Assembly (NCBI RefSeq): GCF_025345565.1
Contig: NZ_CP054475.1
Coordinates: 2,014,448-2,078,447 of the forward strand
Direction of reading: 5' to 3'
DNA from: Thalassolituus hydrocarboniclasticus
GTDB lineage: Bacteria; Pseudomonadota; Gammaproteobacteria; Pseudomonadales; Oceanobacteraceae
Length of the DNA stretch: 64,000 nt
Positions 10,540 through 22,688 of this stretch are shown here, piece after piece (position 1 is the first letter of the stretch; the number at the start of each line of letters is the position of its first letter). A model generated the notes under the pieces. The model did no database searches. It was not told the DNA's origin and was given only the letters and a program-made list of their open reading frames with translations. The position numbers and the translations under genes were made by a program.

Positions 10540-11873
10540 TCACTTTCTCCCATGCTATTACGCGGATAACGTTGCTGCGCAGACTGACGATTTTGCTGCT
10601 GAAGGTGCTCCAGCTTCTGCCGGATTTTGCTTTCCAGTCCGCGATTTACCGGCTCGTACAGCTGAGTATCTTTCAGCTCAGGAGGGAAGTAATTTTCACC
10701 GGCAGCAAAAGCATCCGGCTCGTCATGGGCATAACGGTATTCCGCACCGTAATCGAGCTGTTTCATTAATTTGGTTGGCGCATTGCGTAAATGCAGAGGC
10801 ACTTCGTAGCTTGGCTGCGAAGCAATCATCGCCCGCACTTTGTTAAACGCCTTATAGACCGCATTACTTTTCGGCGCGCAGGCCAGATAAGTAACCGCCT
10901 GCGCAATGGCCAGCTCTCCTTCCGGCGAGCCCAGCCGCTCCTGCACATCCCAGGCATTCACACACAGCGTCAGGGCGCGCGGATCAGCATTGCCAATATC
11001 TTCGCTGGCCATACGCACCACCCGGCGGGCGATATATAGCGGATCGCAACCACCATCGAGCATGCGTGCAAACCAATAAAGAGCTGCATCCGGGTCCGAG
11101 CCACGCACCGATTTATGCAGCGCAGAAATCTGATCGTAAAAAGCCTCGCCGCCTTTATCAAAACGACGCGCCTGATTACCCAGCAATTCTTTAACAACCG
11201 CCACGCTGAGTTCATCATCGCCGCTGAGCTGCAGGGCAAATTCGAGCATATTCAAAGCACGTCGCGCATCACCATCGGCGACATCGGCGATCATCTGCAA
11301 TGCTTCTGTACTGGCTCGTGGCGCAGGATCAAGCTGCGCAATCCCCTGCTGCAAAATCTGCTGTAACTGTTCTGCGCTCAGGCTTTTTAAAACATAAACC
11401 TGAGCACGGGACAGCAAGGCATTATTTAATTCAAAGGACGGATTTTCGGTTGTCGCGCCAACAAAAATAAAGGTGCCATCTTCCACATAGGGTAAAAAAG
11501 CATCCTGTTGGGATTTATTGAAGCGGTGTACTTCGTCAATAAATAACACCGTTTTACGACCCGTTGCCCGGTATTGCTGCGCGCGCTGCACCGCCTCGCG
11601 GATTTCTTTAACCCCGGACATAACCGCACTGAGGGCCAGAAACGCCGCGTCAACGTACTGTGCAATCAGGCGCGCCAGAGTGGTTTTACCTACACCCGGC
11701 GGGCCCCAGAAAATCACCGAATGCAACTGCCCGGCATCCAGTGACTTACGCAATGGTGTTCCCGGCCCGATAACATGCTCCTGGCCGATATAATGTTCCA
11801 GTCGCTGCGGGCGAAGCCTTGAGGCTAAAGGTTCGTATGCGGGCGTATGGTTGCCGAAAAGATCAGATGCCAT
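10536..11873 (-). CDS. rarA: Replication-associated recombination protein A (RarA/MgsA), AAA+ ATPase
   Basis: RarA is a clamp-loader-like AAA+ ATPase that acts at stalled forks. The 445-residue product has the conserved start (PLASRLRPQRLEHYIGQEHV), Walker A GPPGVGKTTLA near residue 57, Walker B VLFIDEVHRFN, sensor 1 ATTENPSF, the SRAQVYVL arginine finger region, and the C-terminal tetramerisation domain (GSDPDAALYWFARMLDGGCDPLYIARR). The minus-strand gene order ftsK-lolA-rarA-crcB-serS extends the familiar ftsK-lolA-rarA-serS order. It overlaps both neighbours. Confidence 0.96.
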   Translation of the reverse strand: MASDLFGNHTPAYEPLASRLRPQRLEHYIGQEHVIGPGTPLRKSLDAGQLHSVIFWGPPGVGKTTLARLIAQYVDAAFLALSAVMSGVKEIREAVQRAQQYRATGRKTVLFIDEVHRFNKSQQDAFLPYVEDGTFIFVGATTENPSFELNNALLSRAQVYVLKSLSAEQLQQILQQGIAQLDPAPRASTEALQMIADVADGDARRALNMLEFALQLSGDDELSVAVVKELLGNQARRFDKGGEAFYDQISALHKSVRGSDPDAALYWFARMLDGGCDPLYIARRVVRMASEDIGNADPRALTLCVNAWDVQERLGSPEGELAIAQAVTYLACAPKSNAVYKAFNKVRAMIASQPSYEVPLHLRNAPTKLMKQLDYGAEYRYAHDEPDAFAAGENYFPPELKDTQLYEPVNRGLESKIRQKLEHLQQQNRQSAQQRYPRNSMGESE

Positions 11874-12531
11874 GACGTCCGTCGATTACATCCACACCTT
11901 CAGGCACATCGAATATAAAAGCCGCAGGATCCACAGCTGTGTTGATATTGGCGGCTGAAAATGAAATTTCCGTCACCTGACCGGCCGCATCGTAAATCAT
12001 CATGCGCTTAAGGTTTTTGCCCTGATAATGAAATTCCAGAGACTCAAACAGCTGGCTCGGATCTTTGGGTACCAGCTGGAAAATAATGTCATTGCTGGCT
12101 GTTTCCTTGGCGACAACAAAGCTCTTTTCAACATCAGCAGTACTGCCACTCAGCAGCAACGCTGGGGTTTCCTGAACACGCTGATCCATGTCGCGAATGG
12201 TTACCTGTTCAAGATCCATATCGTAAATCCAGATCAGCTTGCCGTCAGAAACAACCAGTTGTTCAAAAGGCGCATCGGTCTGCCAGCGCATTTTTCCTGG
12301 CTTGGCGACGGTCAGACTGCCACTCATCTGCTGCAGGATGCGTCCGGAGGTATCACGGGTGGTTTGCACAAAAGAGGATTCAAGGCTCTGCAGCTGTTTC
12401 AGCCGCAATAAAAAATCTGCCAGAGCATCATTGGATGACTGCGCCCCGGATGACAGACTGAAAGTTAACGCGCCGATAAAAATCAGCCAGTATTTGCGAA
12501 AAGACTCAGATAAAAACACGTCGGTTACCAT
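11863..12531 (-). CDS. lolA: Outer-membrane lipoprotein carrier protein LolA
   Basis: LolA is the periplasmic chaperone that ferries lipoproteins from LolCDE to LolB. The mature part of about 195 residues carries family segments (LQSLESSFVQTTRD, GSLTVAKPGKMRWQTDAPFEQLVVSDGKLIWIYD, and DLEQVTIRDMDQ). The N-terminus has a hydrophobic signal (YWLIFIGALTFSLSSGAQS). I chose ATG 12531. The frame is also open from TTG 12549, and neither start has a strong RBS, so the signal peptide start is uncertain. The end overlaps rarA by 11 bases. FtsK lies 30 bases upstream. Confidence 0.93.
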   Translation of the reverse strand: MVTDVFLSESFRKYWLIFIGALTFSLSSGAQSSNDALADFLLRLKQLQSLESSFVQTTRDTSGRILQQMSGSLTVAKPGKMRWQTDAPFEQLVVSDGKLIWIYDMDLEQVTIRDMDQRVQETPALLLSGSTADVEKSFVVAKETASNDIIFQLVPKDPSQLFESLEFHYQGKNLKRMMIYDAAGQVTEISFSAANINTAVDPAAFIFDVPEGVDVIDGRHGI

Positions 12532-12561
12532 TTTTTTAGCGTACGTCAAAATAAAACCCGC

Positions 12562-15198
12562 TCAGTAATTCGGCGGAGCGCCAGCCAGTACTTCACGCGA
12601 GCCATTGTGTGCCGGTGATGAAACAACTCCTGCCGCTTCCATTGTTTCAACCAGACGGGCGGCGCGATTATAGCCGATGCGAAGCTTGCGCTGCACAGAG
12701 GAAATAGAGCATTTGCCACTTTCGGTAACAAAGGCGACGGCCTGATCGTAGAGATCATCTTTTTCATCACCGCCTTCCAGAGAGAAAGCTCCGCCGCCAT
12801 CTTCATCGCTGCTGGTGATTTCCTCAATATAATTGGGTTCGCCACGCAGCTTCCATTCGGCCACCACGCGGTGAACCTCATCATCGTCAACAAAAGCGCC
12901 ATGCACACGTTCCGGCAAGGCATTTCCCGGTGGCATATACAGCATGTCACCGTGTCCCAGCAGTTGCTCCGCCCCGCCCTGATCAAGAATGGTGCGCGAA
13001 TCAATTTTGGATGACACCTGAAACGCAATCCGGGTCGGTACGTTGGCTTTAATTAAGCCGGTAATAACATCCACCGACGGGCGCTGAGTCGCCAGAATCA
13101 TATGAATACCAGCAGCACGGGCTTTTTGCGCGATACGGGCAATCAGCTCTTCTACTTTTTTACCCACCATCATCATCATGTCGGCGAATTCGTCGATCAC
13201 AATGACAATATAAGGCAGAGGCTCCAGCGCTGGCGGTGTCGTTTCAAAAGATTTATCAATCTGCCATAACGGGTCCGTTAACGGCTGTCCGGCTTCAATA
13301 GCATCACGGACTTTCTTGTTATAGCCGGCGAGGTTACGCACGCCCATCGCGGCCATCAGCATATAGCGACGTTCCATTTCGGCAACCGACCAGCGCAGAC
13401 CGTTGGCGGCTTCTTTCATATCGGTAATGACCGGCGTCAGCAGGTGCGGAATTCCTTCATATACCGACAATTCCAGCATTTTCGGGTCAACCAGAATCAG
13501 ACGCAGCTCATCCGGTGTCGATTTAAACAGCAGACTGAGCAGCATGGCATTTACACCAACCGATTTACCGGAACCAGTTGTACCGGCAACCAGCAGATGA
13601 GGCATTTTTGCCAGATCAGTAATGATCGGATTACCGCCAATATCGTGCCCGAGGGCAAGCGTCAGCGGCGATTTCGAGCGATCGTATTCTTCTGATGACA
13701 AAACTTCAGACAGTGATACCACGGCGCGATCTTCGTTGGGCACTTCAATCCCCATGACCGACTTGCCGGGAATAACTTCAACCACACGCACACTGATCAT
13801 CGCCATCGAACGCGCCAGATCGCGGGCCAGATTTGAAATCTTACTGGCCTTTACGCCGGGTGCCGGCTGAATTTCAAAGCGGGTAATTACCGGGCCCGGC
13901 GCCACCGCCGTCACTTCGATTTTTACGCCAAAGTCCGCCAGTTTCTGTACCAGAAGCTTGGACATTTCCTGCAGGCGCTCGGGCGAGAAGCCGCTTTTCT
14001 GATCGTTACGCGGTGGATCCAGCAGCGCAATGGATGGCAACGGCTGATCGCTTTTAAACAATGCACCCTGCAGTTCACGCTGCGCCCGCTCACTTGGCCG
14101 GCTCTCTTTACGGGCCAGGGGCTCGATGGGAATAACAGCTTCAGCAGGTTCGGCTTTTACCGCCTTGGTTTTGACCGGCTTATCTTCCCACGGAGGGGTT
14201 TCTGATGTGTCATCTGCTGGTTCTGGCGCCACTAGCGGAGCTGCCTTATCTTGCTGCACCGGCGTATCGGTCGTGGCGCTGTAATCACTGGCCGGGCTCT
14301 GTGCATCGTCCCCGGCACTGAATGCATCCAGATCGCCAAGCCATGGTTCGGCATCATCACCAGCGGAGGCTGTATTGCCAGCATCCATGCGGCTGAAGAA
14401 ACGATCAAAACCTGCGACTTCATCACCTGGCTTATTGGTGCTTACGGATGTTGCTTTGTCCTTTTTACCTGCGCGAGCTTCGACAGGCTCCGCCTCAGCC
14501 TGCTCAGCAGAGCTCTCATAATCATCTGTGTCGTCATAATCACCAGCATCTGAGCTGACATGCTGTGCACTCTGGCGACGGGCGATACTGCGCTCACGCA
14601 ATTCCAGTAACCATCCACCCAGGCGGTCGAACAGTTGCAGCCAGGAAAATTCAAGAAACAGCATCAGCCCCAGAGCCAGTAATGCGGTAAAAATAATGGC
14701 CGAGCCAACGAAGCTGAACAGCGGCAGAAAACCACCGACAATCACCTTGCCAACGATACCGCCGGAGCCAACAGGCAAGCCTTCGCCATGCCAGATGCTC
14801 ATCTCAGCCAGCGCACACAGCATACTGACAGAGAGCACCATGCCGAGTGTGCGCAACAACCAGATGCGACCGCCGGGACGTGGGGCTTTGCGGAACAGTA
14901 ACCACAGCTTGGCCATGACCAACAGAGGCAGAGCGAAAGCCAGATAACCCAGGCCATGAAAAAGAAGGTCGGCGATGACCGCACCAATACGGCCAACCGA
15001 ATTGTGTGTTGCCCCCTCTCCCGCCGCGGACCAGGCCAGATCGGAGGGGGTATACGAAAACAGCGCAAGCAGGAGCAGCAGGCTGACCAGCGTCAGCAGC
15101 AAAAAAATAACATCATGGCGCCGCTGCCAGCTGCCGGCAGAAGCGGAATCCGGTGTTGTTGCTGGCTGAAAACCTGCTTCAGACGTATCCTTTGGCAA
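12562..15198 (-). CDS. ftsK: DNA translocase FtsK
   Basis: FtsK is a septal membrane anchor and dsDNA pump that resolves chromosome dimers at dif with XerCD. The 878 residues comprise an N-terminal domain with about four membrane helices (first at about 28-48), an acidic/proline/alanine linker (about 205-370), and the alpha-beta motor with Walker [15 protein letters not shown] and Walker [14 protein letters not shown]. The C-terminal gamma winged helix ([19 protein letters not shown]) reads KOPS. No in-frame ATG fits the N-terminus. TTG 15198 is preceded by GGGAAGGG at a suitable distance, so I take it as the start. The linker is short compared with E. coli FtsK. Confidence 0.96.
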   Translation of the reverse strand: MPKDTSEAGFQPATTPDSASAGSWQRRHDVIFLLLTLVSLLLLLALFSYTPSDLAWSAAGEGATHNSVGRIGAVIADLLFHGLGYLAFALPLLVMAKLWLLFRKAPRPGGRIWLLRTLGMVLSVSMLCALAEMSIWHGEGLPVGSGGIVGKVIVGGFLPLFSFVGSAIIFTALLALGLMLFLEFSWLQLFDRLGGWLLELRERSIARRQSAQHVSSDAGDYDDTDDYESSAEQAEAEPVEARAGKKDKATSVSTNKPGDEVAGFDRFFSRMDAGNTASAGDDAEPWLGDLDAFSAGDDAQSPASDYSATTDTPVQQDKAAPLVAPEPADDTSETPPWEDKPVKTKAVKAEPAEAVIPIEPLARKESRPSERAQRELQGALFKSDQPLPSIALLDPPRNDQKSGFSPERLQEMSKLLVQKLADFGVKIEVTAVAPGPVITRFEIQPAPGVKASKISNLARDLARSMAMISVRVVEVIPGKSVMGIEVPNEDRAVVSLSEVLSSEEYDRSKSPLTLALGHDIGGNPIITDLAKMPHLLVAGTTGSGKSVGVNAMLLSLLFKSTPDELRLILVDPKMLELSVYEGIPHLLTPVITDMKEAANGLRWSVAEMERRYMLMAAMGVRNLAGYNKKVRDAIEAGQPLTDPLWQIDKSFETTPPALEPLPYIVIVIDEFADMMMMVGKKVEELIARIAQKARAAGIHMILATQRPSVDVITGLIKANVPTRIAFQVSSKIDSRTILDQGGAEQLLGHGDMLYMPPGNALPERVHGAFVDDDEVHRVVAEWKLRGEPNYIEEITSSDEDGGGAFSLEGGDEKDDLYDQAVAFVTESGKCSISSVQRKLRIGYNRAARLVETMEAAGVVSSPAHNGSREVLAGAPPNY

Positions 15199-15250
15199 AA
15201 TACCCTTCCCGTTACCCTTATTCAGAGGCGAAGTTTACCACGGGTTTATC

Positions 15251-15946
15251 ATGATTGATTGGCTAGATGAAGTCCTTCCGCCGGTATTTCCGGCTACGTC
15301 AAAAGCCCTGAACGAACCCAACGGCCTGCTCGCAGCCGGAGGCCGGGTAAGTCCGCTATGGGCGGACAGCGCCTACCGTAAAGGGATCTTTCCCTGGAAT
15401 GACCCTGGGGAAGCACGGCTATGGTGGAGCCCTGCCCCGCGCGCGGTCATTACCGCCGAAAGTTTTCGTTTGCCGCGTACGGTGCGCAAACTGTTGCGCC
15501 GCGAGCAACTCAGCATCAGCTGCAACCTGGCTTTTGACAGCGTTATTCAGGCCTGCGCACAGCCACGTGACTATGAAAGCGGCACCTGGATCTGCGATGA
15601 AATCATCGACTGCTACGGCAGATTACAGCGTGCCGGCCGGGCGTTCAGCGTGGAGTGCTGGGACACTGACGGAGTCTTATGTGGTGGCTTTTATGGTCTG
15701 ACCATCGGTAGCGCCGTATTCGGAGAATCGATGTTCTCGAGACGCAGCAACGCATCAAAACTGGCTTTCGCCACTGCAGCGCCGATATTGTTTGCCGCCG
15801 GAGTAACGCTGATCGACTGTCAGATGAAAACGGAGCATCTGGGGCAATTTGGCCTTATTGAACTTGAGCGCAAAGCGTTTGAAGGCATATTACAGCAAGC
15901 GACAACGCAGCCACTGCAACTAATACTGCCCGGTTGGCTGGCATGA
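15251..15946 (+). CDS. aat: Leucyl/phenylalanyl-tRNA-protein transferase
   Basis: Aat transfers Leu or Phe from charged tRNA to N-terminal Lys/Arg, creating primary N-degrons read by ClpS. The 231-residue product has family motifs: PNGLLAAGG, YRKGIFPW (near 39), WWSPAPRAV, TWICDEIIDCYGRLQ, GGFYGLTIGSAVFGESMFS, ASKLAF and LIDCQMKTEHLGQFG. It diverges from ftsK across 52 bases, and its stop overlaps the ATG of bpt. This couples the two leucylation branches of the N-degron pathway. Confidence 0.97.
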   Translation: MIDWLDEVLPPVFPATSKALNEPNGLLAAGGRVSPLWADSAYRKGIFPWNDPGEARLWWSPAPRAVITAESFRLPRTVRKLLRREQLSISCNLAFDSVIQACAQPRDYESGTWICDEIIDCYGRLQRAGRAFSVECWDTDGVLCGGFYGLTIGSAVFGESMFSRRSNASKLAFATAAPILFAAGVTLIDCQMKTEHLGQFGLIELERKAFEGILQQATTQPLQLILPGWLA

Positions 15947-16647
15947 AGAAGATCATGCTGTTTCAGCCACCAGAGACCCACAACTGCAGTTATCTTGAAG
16001 ATCAGCAGTCGCGCAGTCTATATGTAGACCCGCGCGCCGAGCTCGATCAGGAAACCCTGACACTGCTCAGTCTTAACGGTTTCCGCCGCAGCGGCCGTCT
16101 GGTTTACCGCCCTGACTGCCCGGCCTGTTCGGCCTGCATTTCCGTACGCCTGCGGGTTAAAGACTTTAAACTCTCCCGCAGTCAGCGGCGGATTCTCAAT
16201 AAAAATACCGATCTGCAGCTGTGCATCGAAAAACCCAGCGACAGCGATGAGATGTACGCACTGTTTGAACAGTACATTAATGCTCAGCACGCTGATGGTG
16301 ATATGTACCCACCCAGCCGCCGGCAATTCACGGACTTTCTGGTCAGCGACTTCGGCACAACAGACTTTCTGACCGCACGTCTGGGAGGAAAGCTGGTCGC
16401 CTGTATGGTTTTTGATTATTTGCAGGATGGGTTGTCAGCGGTCTATTGCTTCTACAGCGATGAATTACCACAACGTTCCCTCGGCACTCTGATGATTCTC
16501 AGGCTGACTCAGCTCTGCCAGCCTCTCGGACTGCCTTTCAACTATCTGGGCTATCTGGTTAATGGCAGCAGGAAGATGAGCTATAAGCGCCAGTTTGTGC
16601 CATTAGAGGCTTACCGCGCAGGTCAATGGTCCCTCCTCAACAGCTGA
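15943..16647 (+). CDS. bpt: Aspartate/glutamate leucyl-transferase (Bpt, ATE family)
   Basis: Bpt adds leucine from Leu-tRNA to N-terminal Asp or Glu, feeding secondary destabilising residues into ClpS/ClpAP. The 234-residue product has ATE_N features (ETHNCSYLEDQQSRSLYVDP with conserved Cys, and YRPDCPACSACISVRLRV near 50) and ATE_C features (FLVSDFGTTDFLTARLGGKLVACMVFDYL, YCFYSDELPQRSLGT, YLGYLVNGSRKMSYK). The start is ATG 15943, which overlaps the aat stop. TTG 15934 upstream is less likely. In many Pseudomonas-like genomes this gene is annotated as an arginyltransferase homologue. Confidence 0.93.
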   Translation: MKKIMLFQPPETHNCSYLEDQQSRSLYVDPRAELDQETLTLLSLNGFRRSGRLVYRPDCPACSACISVRLRVKDFKLSRSQRRILNKNTDLQLCIEKPSDSDEMYALFEQYINAQHADGDMYPPSRRQFTDFLVSDFGTTDFLTARLGGKLVACMVFDYLQDGLSAVYCFYSDELPQRSLGTLMILRLTQLCQPLGLPFNYLGYLVNGSRKMSYKRQFVPLEAYRAGQWSLLNS

Positions 16648-16683
16648 TTCCCACCATCCGAAACGCAACAAACGGATAGCGCT

Positions 16684-16712
16684 TTGCTTATTGTTGAAAT
16701 TTAAGGCAGAAT
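16684..16712 (+). promoter_or_regulatory. Possible infA promoter
   Basis: TTGCTT is followed after 17 bases by CAGAAT, 35 bases before the infA ATG. The match is moderate (3/6 and 4/6). infA is often transcribed from its own strong promoter in addition to read-through. Confidence 0.35.
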
Positions 16713-16747
16713 GCGCCCGCGTTGTGCAAGGTCTAAACAGGTGACGA

Positions 16748-16966
16748 ATGGCAAAAGATGATCACATTGAAATGGAAGGTGAAGTAATCGACACGCTTCC
16801 AAATACGATGTTCCGGGTAAAGCTGGAGAACGGGCACGTTGTGACTGCTCATATTTCAGGAAAAATGCGTAAGAACTACATCCGCATTCTGACCGGCGAC
16901 AAGGTGAAAGTAGAATTAACACCTTACGACTTAAGCAAAGGTCGTATCACCTACCGGGCACGCTGA
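16748..16966 (+). CDS. infA: Translation initiation factor IF-1
   Basis: IF-1 is a single OB-fold that blocks the ribosomal A site during initiation. The 72-residue product reads as a textbook IF-1: [39 protein letters not shown] and the ending [12 protein letters not shown]. Length is exact for the family. It lies between bpt on the same strand and clpA, which converges on it 28 bases downstream. Confidence 0.99.
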   Translation: MAKDDHIEMEGEVIDTLPNTMFRVKLENGHVVTAHISGKMRKNYIRILTGDKVKVELTPYDLSKGRITYRAR

Positions 16967-16994
16967 TGCCAACATGCCCGACAGGTGACAGCAA

Positions 16995-19253
16995 TCAGGC
17001 TGGCACCTCCTCGGGCACTGTCAGAACCAACTCCCCATCCTCGACTGCAATATCCACTTCCCCACCTTGGGCGAGTTCGCCAAACAGAATTTTCTCTGCC
17101 AGTGGTTTCTTCACTTTGTCCTGAACCAGACGACTCATCGGGCGGGCACCCATGCGCTCATCATAGCCATGCTCAGCCAGCCACTGACGCGCATCGTCAT
17201 CGACATTCAGCAGTACGCGCTTGTCGTCCAGCTGCCCCTGCAGTTCTGCCAAAAACTTATCGACAACGTGCAGGATGGTATCGCGCGATAATGGCGAGAA
17301 CTGAATAATACTGTCGATCCGGTTACGGAATTCCGGCGTGAAGGTTTTCTTCAGCGCTTCCATACCATCGGTGCTGTGATCCTGGAAGGTAAAGCCGATA
17401 CTTGAACGGCTCATCTGCTCCGCCCCGGCATTGGTTGTCATTATCAGAATCACGTTACGGAAATCCGTTTTGCGACCATTGTTATCCGTAAGCGTGCCGT
17501 GATCCATCACCTGCAAGAGTATGTTAAACACCTCAGGGTGCGCCTTCTCAATTTCGTCCAGCAACAACACACAATGCGGATTCTTATTGATCGCTTCGGT
17601 GAGCAAGCCGCCCTGGTCATAACCGACGTAACCCGGAGGTGCACCGATTAAACGGGAAACGGTATGGCGCTCCATATACTCCGACATATCAAAGCGGATT
17701 AATTCCATTCCCATAACATTCGCCAGCTGTCGCGACACCTCGGTTTTACCGACACCGGTAGGTCCGGCAAACAGGAATGAGCCAATGGGTTTTTGCGGAG
17801 AATTAAGTCCGGCACGCGACATTTTAATCGCTGTCGATAATGTCTGGATCGCCTCATCCTGACCAAACACCACCATGGATAATTTATCTTCCAGTTTAAA
17901 CAGAAGCTCTTTATCCGAAGCTGATACGGTTTTTGGCGGAATACGGGCAATCGCCGCAACGACCTGCTCAACTTCTGTCACACCGATTACTTTCTTGCGT
18001 TTATTTGCTGGCAATAAATGCTGCAGCGCACCGACTTCATCAATGACGTCAATTGCTTTATCCGGCAGATTACGGTCAGTGATATAGCGCTCTGCCAACT
18101 CTGCCGCCGCTTTTAACGCTTTGTCGGTATAGCGAATATTATGATGCTCTTCGAAACGGGATTTCAGCCCCTTAAGAATTTTATAAGTATCCTCAACCGA
18201 TGGCTGAGCCACATCAATTTTCTGGAAACGACGGGTTAACGCACTGTCTTTTTCAAAAATGCCGCGGAATTCGGTAAAGGTTGTAGAGCCAATGCAGCGT
18301 ATTTCGCCGGAGCTTAACAGTGGTTTTAATAAATTACTGGCATCCATCACACCGCCGGATGCAGCGCCTGCACCAATAATGGTATGAATTTCATCGATAA
18401 ATAAAATGCCATGCGGTTGTTTTTTCAGCTCAGCAAGCAAGGCTTTGAAACGTTTTTCAAAGTCCCCACGGTACTTAGTACCGGCAAGCAGAGCGCCCAT
18501 ATCCAGACTGTAAACAACGGCATCCTGAATCACTTCAGGAACATCATGATCAACAATCCGCTTGGCCAAACCTTCAACAATCGCAGTTTTACCAACACCG
18601 GAATCACCAACCAGCAGCGGATTATTTTTGCGCCGGCGAGCAAGCGTCTGCACCAGGCGACTGACCTCATAATCACGGCCAATGAGCGGATCAATTTTAC
18701 CTTCCCGCGCCAGGCGATTCAGGTTGGTGGCATAACCTTCCAGAGCACTCTTACTGCTGTTCTCACCTTCATCCTCAGGACCATCAGACATATGGTCTGA
18801 AGACTCCTCCGGACCAGACACCTTAGAGATGCCATGAGAAATGTAATTCACAACATCAATACGGGCGATATTCTGCTGCTTCAGGAAGTAAACCGCCTGA
18901 CTCTCCTGCTCAGAAAAAATGGCCACAAGAACATTGGCACCGGTAACCTCAGACTTTCCCGATGACTGGACGTGAAAAACCGCACGCTGCAACACTCGCT
19001 GAAAGCCAAGGGTTGGTTGTGTCTCGCGCTCACCGTCATGCTCAGGAATCAGCGGTGTAGTGGAGTTAACGAACTCCTGAAGTTCTTTGCGCAGCTTGGA
19101 AATATCAGCCCCGCAAGCCTCCAGCACGGACGCCGCCGCCTCATTATCCAGCAAGGCCAGAAGCAGGTGTTCCACCGTCATAAATTCATGACGCTTCGAG
19201 CGAGCATCCTTAAATGCTTCATTCAGTGTTTGCTCTAACTCTCGGTTCAGCAT
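16995..19253 (-). CDS. clpA: ATP-dependent Clp protease ATP-binding subunit ClpA
   Basis: ClpA is the hexameric unfoldase that feeds ClpP with ssrA-tagged and N-degron substrates. The 752-residue product has the ClpN repeat domain (about 1-145), AAA+ 1 with Walker [14 protein letters not shown] near 212 and Walker [16 protein letters not shown], and AAA+ 2 with Walker [14 protein letters not shown] near 493 and [11 protein letters not shown] ClpP-docking IGF loop (SRSSIGFTF) lies near residue 614. ClpS is encoded 14 bases upstream. Convergent infA lies 28 bases downstream with no obvious terminator between. Confidence 0.98.
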   Translation of the reverse strand: MLNRELEQTLNEAFKDARSKRHEFMTVEHLLLALLDNEAAASVLEACGADISKLRKELQEFVNSTTPLIPEHDGERETQPTLGFQRVLQRAVFHVQSSGKSEVTGANVLVAIFSEQESQAVYFLKQQNIARIDVVNYISHGISKVSGPEESSDHMSDGPEDEGENSSKSALEGYATNLNRLAREGKIDPLIGRDYEVSRLVQTLARRRKNNPLLVGDSGVGKTAIVEGLAKRIVDHDVPEVIQDAVVYSLDMGALLAGTKYRGDFEKRFKALLAELKKQPHGILFIDEIHTIIGAGAASGGVMDASNLLKPLLSSGEIRCIGSTTFTEFRGIFEKDSALTRRFQKIDVAQPSVEDTYKILKGLKSRFEEHHNIRYTDKALKAAAELAERYITDRNLPDKAIDVIDEVGALQHLLPANKRKKVIGVTEVEQVVAAIARIPPKTVSASDKELLFKLEDKLSMVVFGQDEAIQTLSTAIKMSRAGLNSPQKPIGSFLFAGPTGVGKTEVSRQLANVMGMELIRFDMSEYMERHTVSRLIGAPPGYVGYDQGGLLTEAINKNPHCVLLLDEIEKAHPEVFNILLQVMDHGTLTDNNGRKTDFRNVILIMTTNAGAEQMSRSSIGFTFQDHSTDGMEALKKTFTPEFRNRIDSIIQFSPLSRDTILHVVDKFLAELQGQLDDKRVLLNVDDDARQWLAEHGYDERMGARPMSRLVQDKVKKPLAEKILFGELAQGGEVDIAVEDGELVLTVPEEVPA

Positions 19254-19267
19254 ATTGCCTCCTGACC

Positions 19268-19627
19268 TCAGTCATCTGCCGGAGAAATTTCACACATCAA
19301 CGGATGCTGACAATCTCTTGCATATTGATTCACAACAGCCGCTTTAGTTTCCGCCACATCTTTAGTGTGTATTGCACAAACCGCACTGCCCTTGGTATGA
19401 ACCGTTAACATAATCTGTGTTGCCTGCTCAGGCGTTTTATTAAAGAAACGCTGCAGCACTTCAACCACAAACTCCATCGGCGTATAGTCATCATTCATCA
19501 TGACCACACAGTACATAGGGGGTTTCTTAAGGGCTGGCTTAACCGCCTCCGTAACAACCCCGCCATGATCATTAGAGTATGGATCTTCTGACTGTAAGTT
19601 TAGTTGAGAATCAAAGATGTGATGCAT
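19268..19627 (-). CDS. clpS: ATP-dependent Clp protease adaptor ClpS
   Basis: ClpS binds N-terminal Leu, Phe, Trp or Tyr and delivers the substrate to ClpA. The 119-residue product has a flexible N-terminal extension of about 38 residues, then the core: PPMYCVVMMNDDYTPMEFVVEVLQ (N-degron pocket, with the conserved ND and M), TQIMLTVHTKGSAVCAIHT (pocket His) and the ending CEISPADD. It is the promoter-proximal gene of clpS-clpA and diverges from cspD. Confidence 0.97.
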   Translation of the reverse strand: MHHIFDSQLNLQSEDPYSNDHGGVVTEAVKPALKKPPMYCVVMMNDDYTPMEFVVEVLQRFFNKTPEQATQIMLTVHTKGSAVCAIHTKDVAETKAAVVNQYARDCQHPLMCEISPADD

Positions 19628-19842
19628 GGCCTGATATTATCGTTACATTTAGCAGGCATGATAACGCCACGCCTTCCGCACCTCTAGTCAGTAATACTCT
19701 CAGGGTACTTTTATTAAATGCAGGCATCTCGCAGCAATAACAAGCCACGATTAGACGAAAGAGCATTTTCAGACGCTTGACGCTCTGTTTTTGTAGGTTT
19801 AGTGTGTTGTTCAGTCATGTGGCATGCAAGGGAGGCATAATA

Positions 19843-20118
19843 ATGAAAACAGGGAAGGTAAAGTGGTTCAACAACGCAAAGGGCTATGGCTTTATCCTGG
19901 CCGACGACAGCAATGAAGACTTGTTTGCCCATTATTCGACTATTCAGATGGATGGTTACCGTACACTGAAAGCCGGCCAAGCGGTTCAGTTTGACACCAA
20001 ACCCAGCGACAAAGGCACCCACGCCATAAATATCCGCGCACTGGATGCTGACACACCAGCCCTTACCGAAGAACCCTTATCGACAACTGCACAATCACTG
20101 ACTCCGGAAAGCGCCTGA
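19843..20118 (+). CDS. cspD: Cold-shock-like protein CspD
   Basis: CspD is a single-strand nucleic-acid-binding cold-shock domain protein. In E. coli it is stationary-phase induced, inhibits replication and is a substrate of Lon rather than a cold-shock factor. The 91-residue product has KVKWFNNAKGYGFI (RNP1) and DLFAHYSTIQMDGYRTLKAGQ, where AHYSTIQMDG is diagnostic of CspD. A 20-residue Ala/Thr/Pro-rich tail follows. The start is ATG 19843, with AGGGAGG seven bases upstream. Location opposite clpS is conserved in gammaproteobacteria. Confidence 0.95.
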   Translation: MKTGKVKWFNNAKGYGFILADDSNEDLFAHYSTIQMDGYRTLKAGQAVQFDTKPSDKGTHAINIRALDADTPALTEEPLSTTAQSLTPESA

Positions 20119-20146
20119 GGCGAATTCAGGACAAAACGGACAAACA

Positions 20147-20174
20147 TAAAAAAACCGCCATTCGGCGGTTTTTT
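20147..20174. terminator. Bidirectional intrinsic terminator between cspD and icd
   Basis: The hairpin ACCGCC-ATT-CGGCGGT is flanked by a run of seven As and a run of seven Ts, so it can serve both convergent genes. Confidence 0.9.
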
Positions 20175-20189
20175 TATTCAGCGCAACGC

Positions 20190-22469
<2,280 letters not shown>

Positions 22470-22531
22470 TTAACAGGCGGGTAGCTTTTGGCCACCACAT
22501 TTCCTGTACAATAAAGCCTCCGGTTCGGGAT

Positions 22532-22630
22532 CTGTCCTGCTTATGCTGGGACAGTCAACCGCATCGGTGCCGGGGATTAGTTCCGGCGACTCATAGAGTC
22601 CGGGGCGGTAATTTGTAGTTTTTCTACAAA
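22532..22630 (+). ncRNA. Run of four stem-loops: candidate structured leader or small RNA (strand uncertain)
   Basis: Four stem-loops follow one another: CTGTCC/GGACAG (22532-22554), GCCGGGG/TTCCGGC (22569-22587), GACTC-ATA-GAGTC (22588-22600) and TTTGTAG-TTTTT-CTACAAA (22612-22630). The second gains two G-U pairs only if the plus strand is transcribed, which mildly favours an rluE leader over an icd leader. TACAAT at 22507 could be a -10 element. I cannot match it to a known family. Confidence 0.35.
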
Positions 22631-22688
22631 AAATGCAAGCTAGACGAAAGAATAAGTAGTTTTCTTACAGAACTAACCAGACAAAGCC

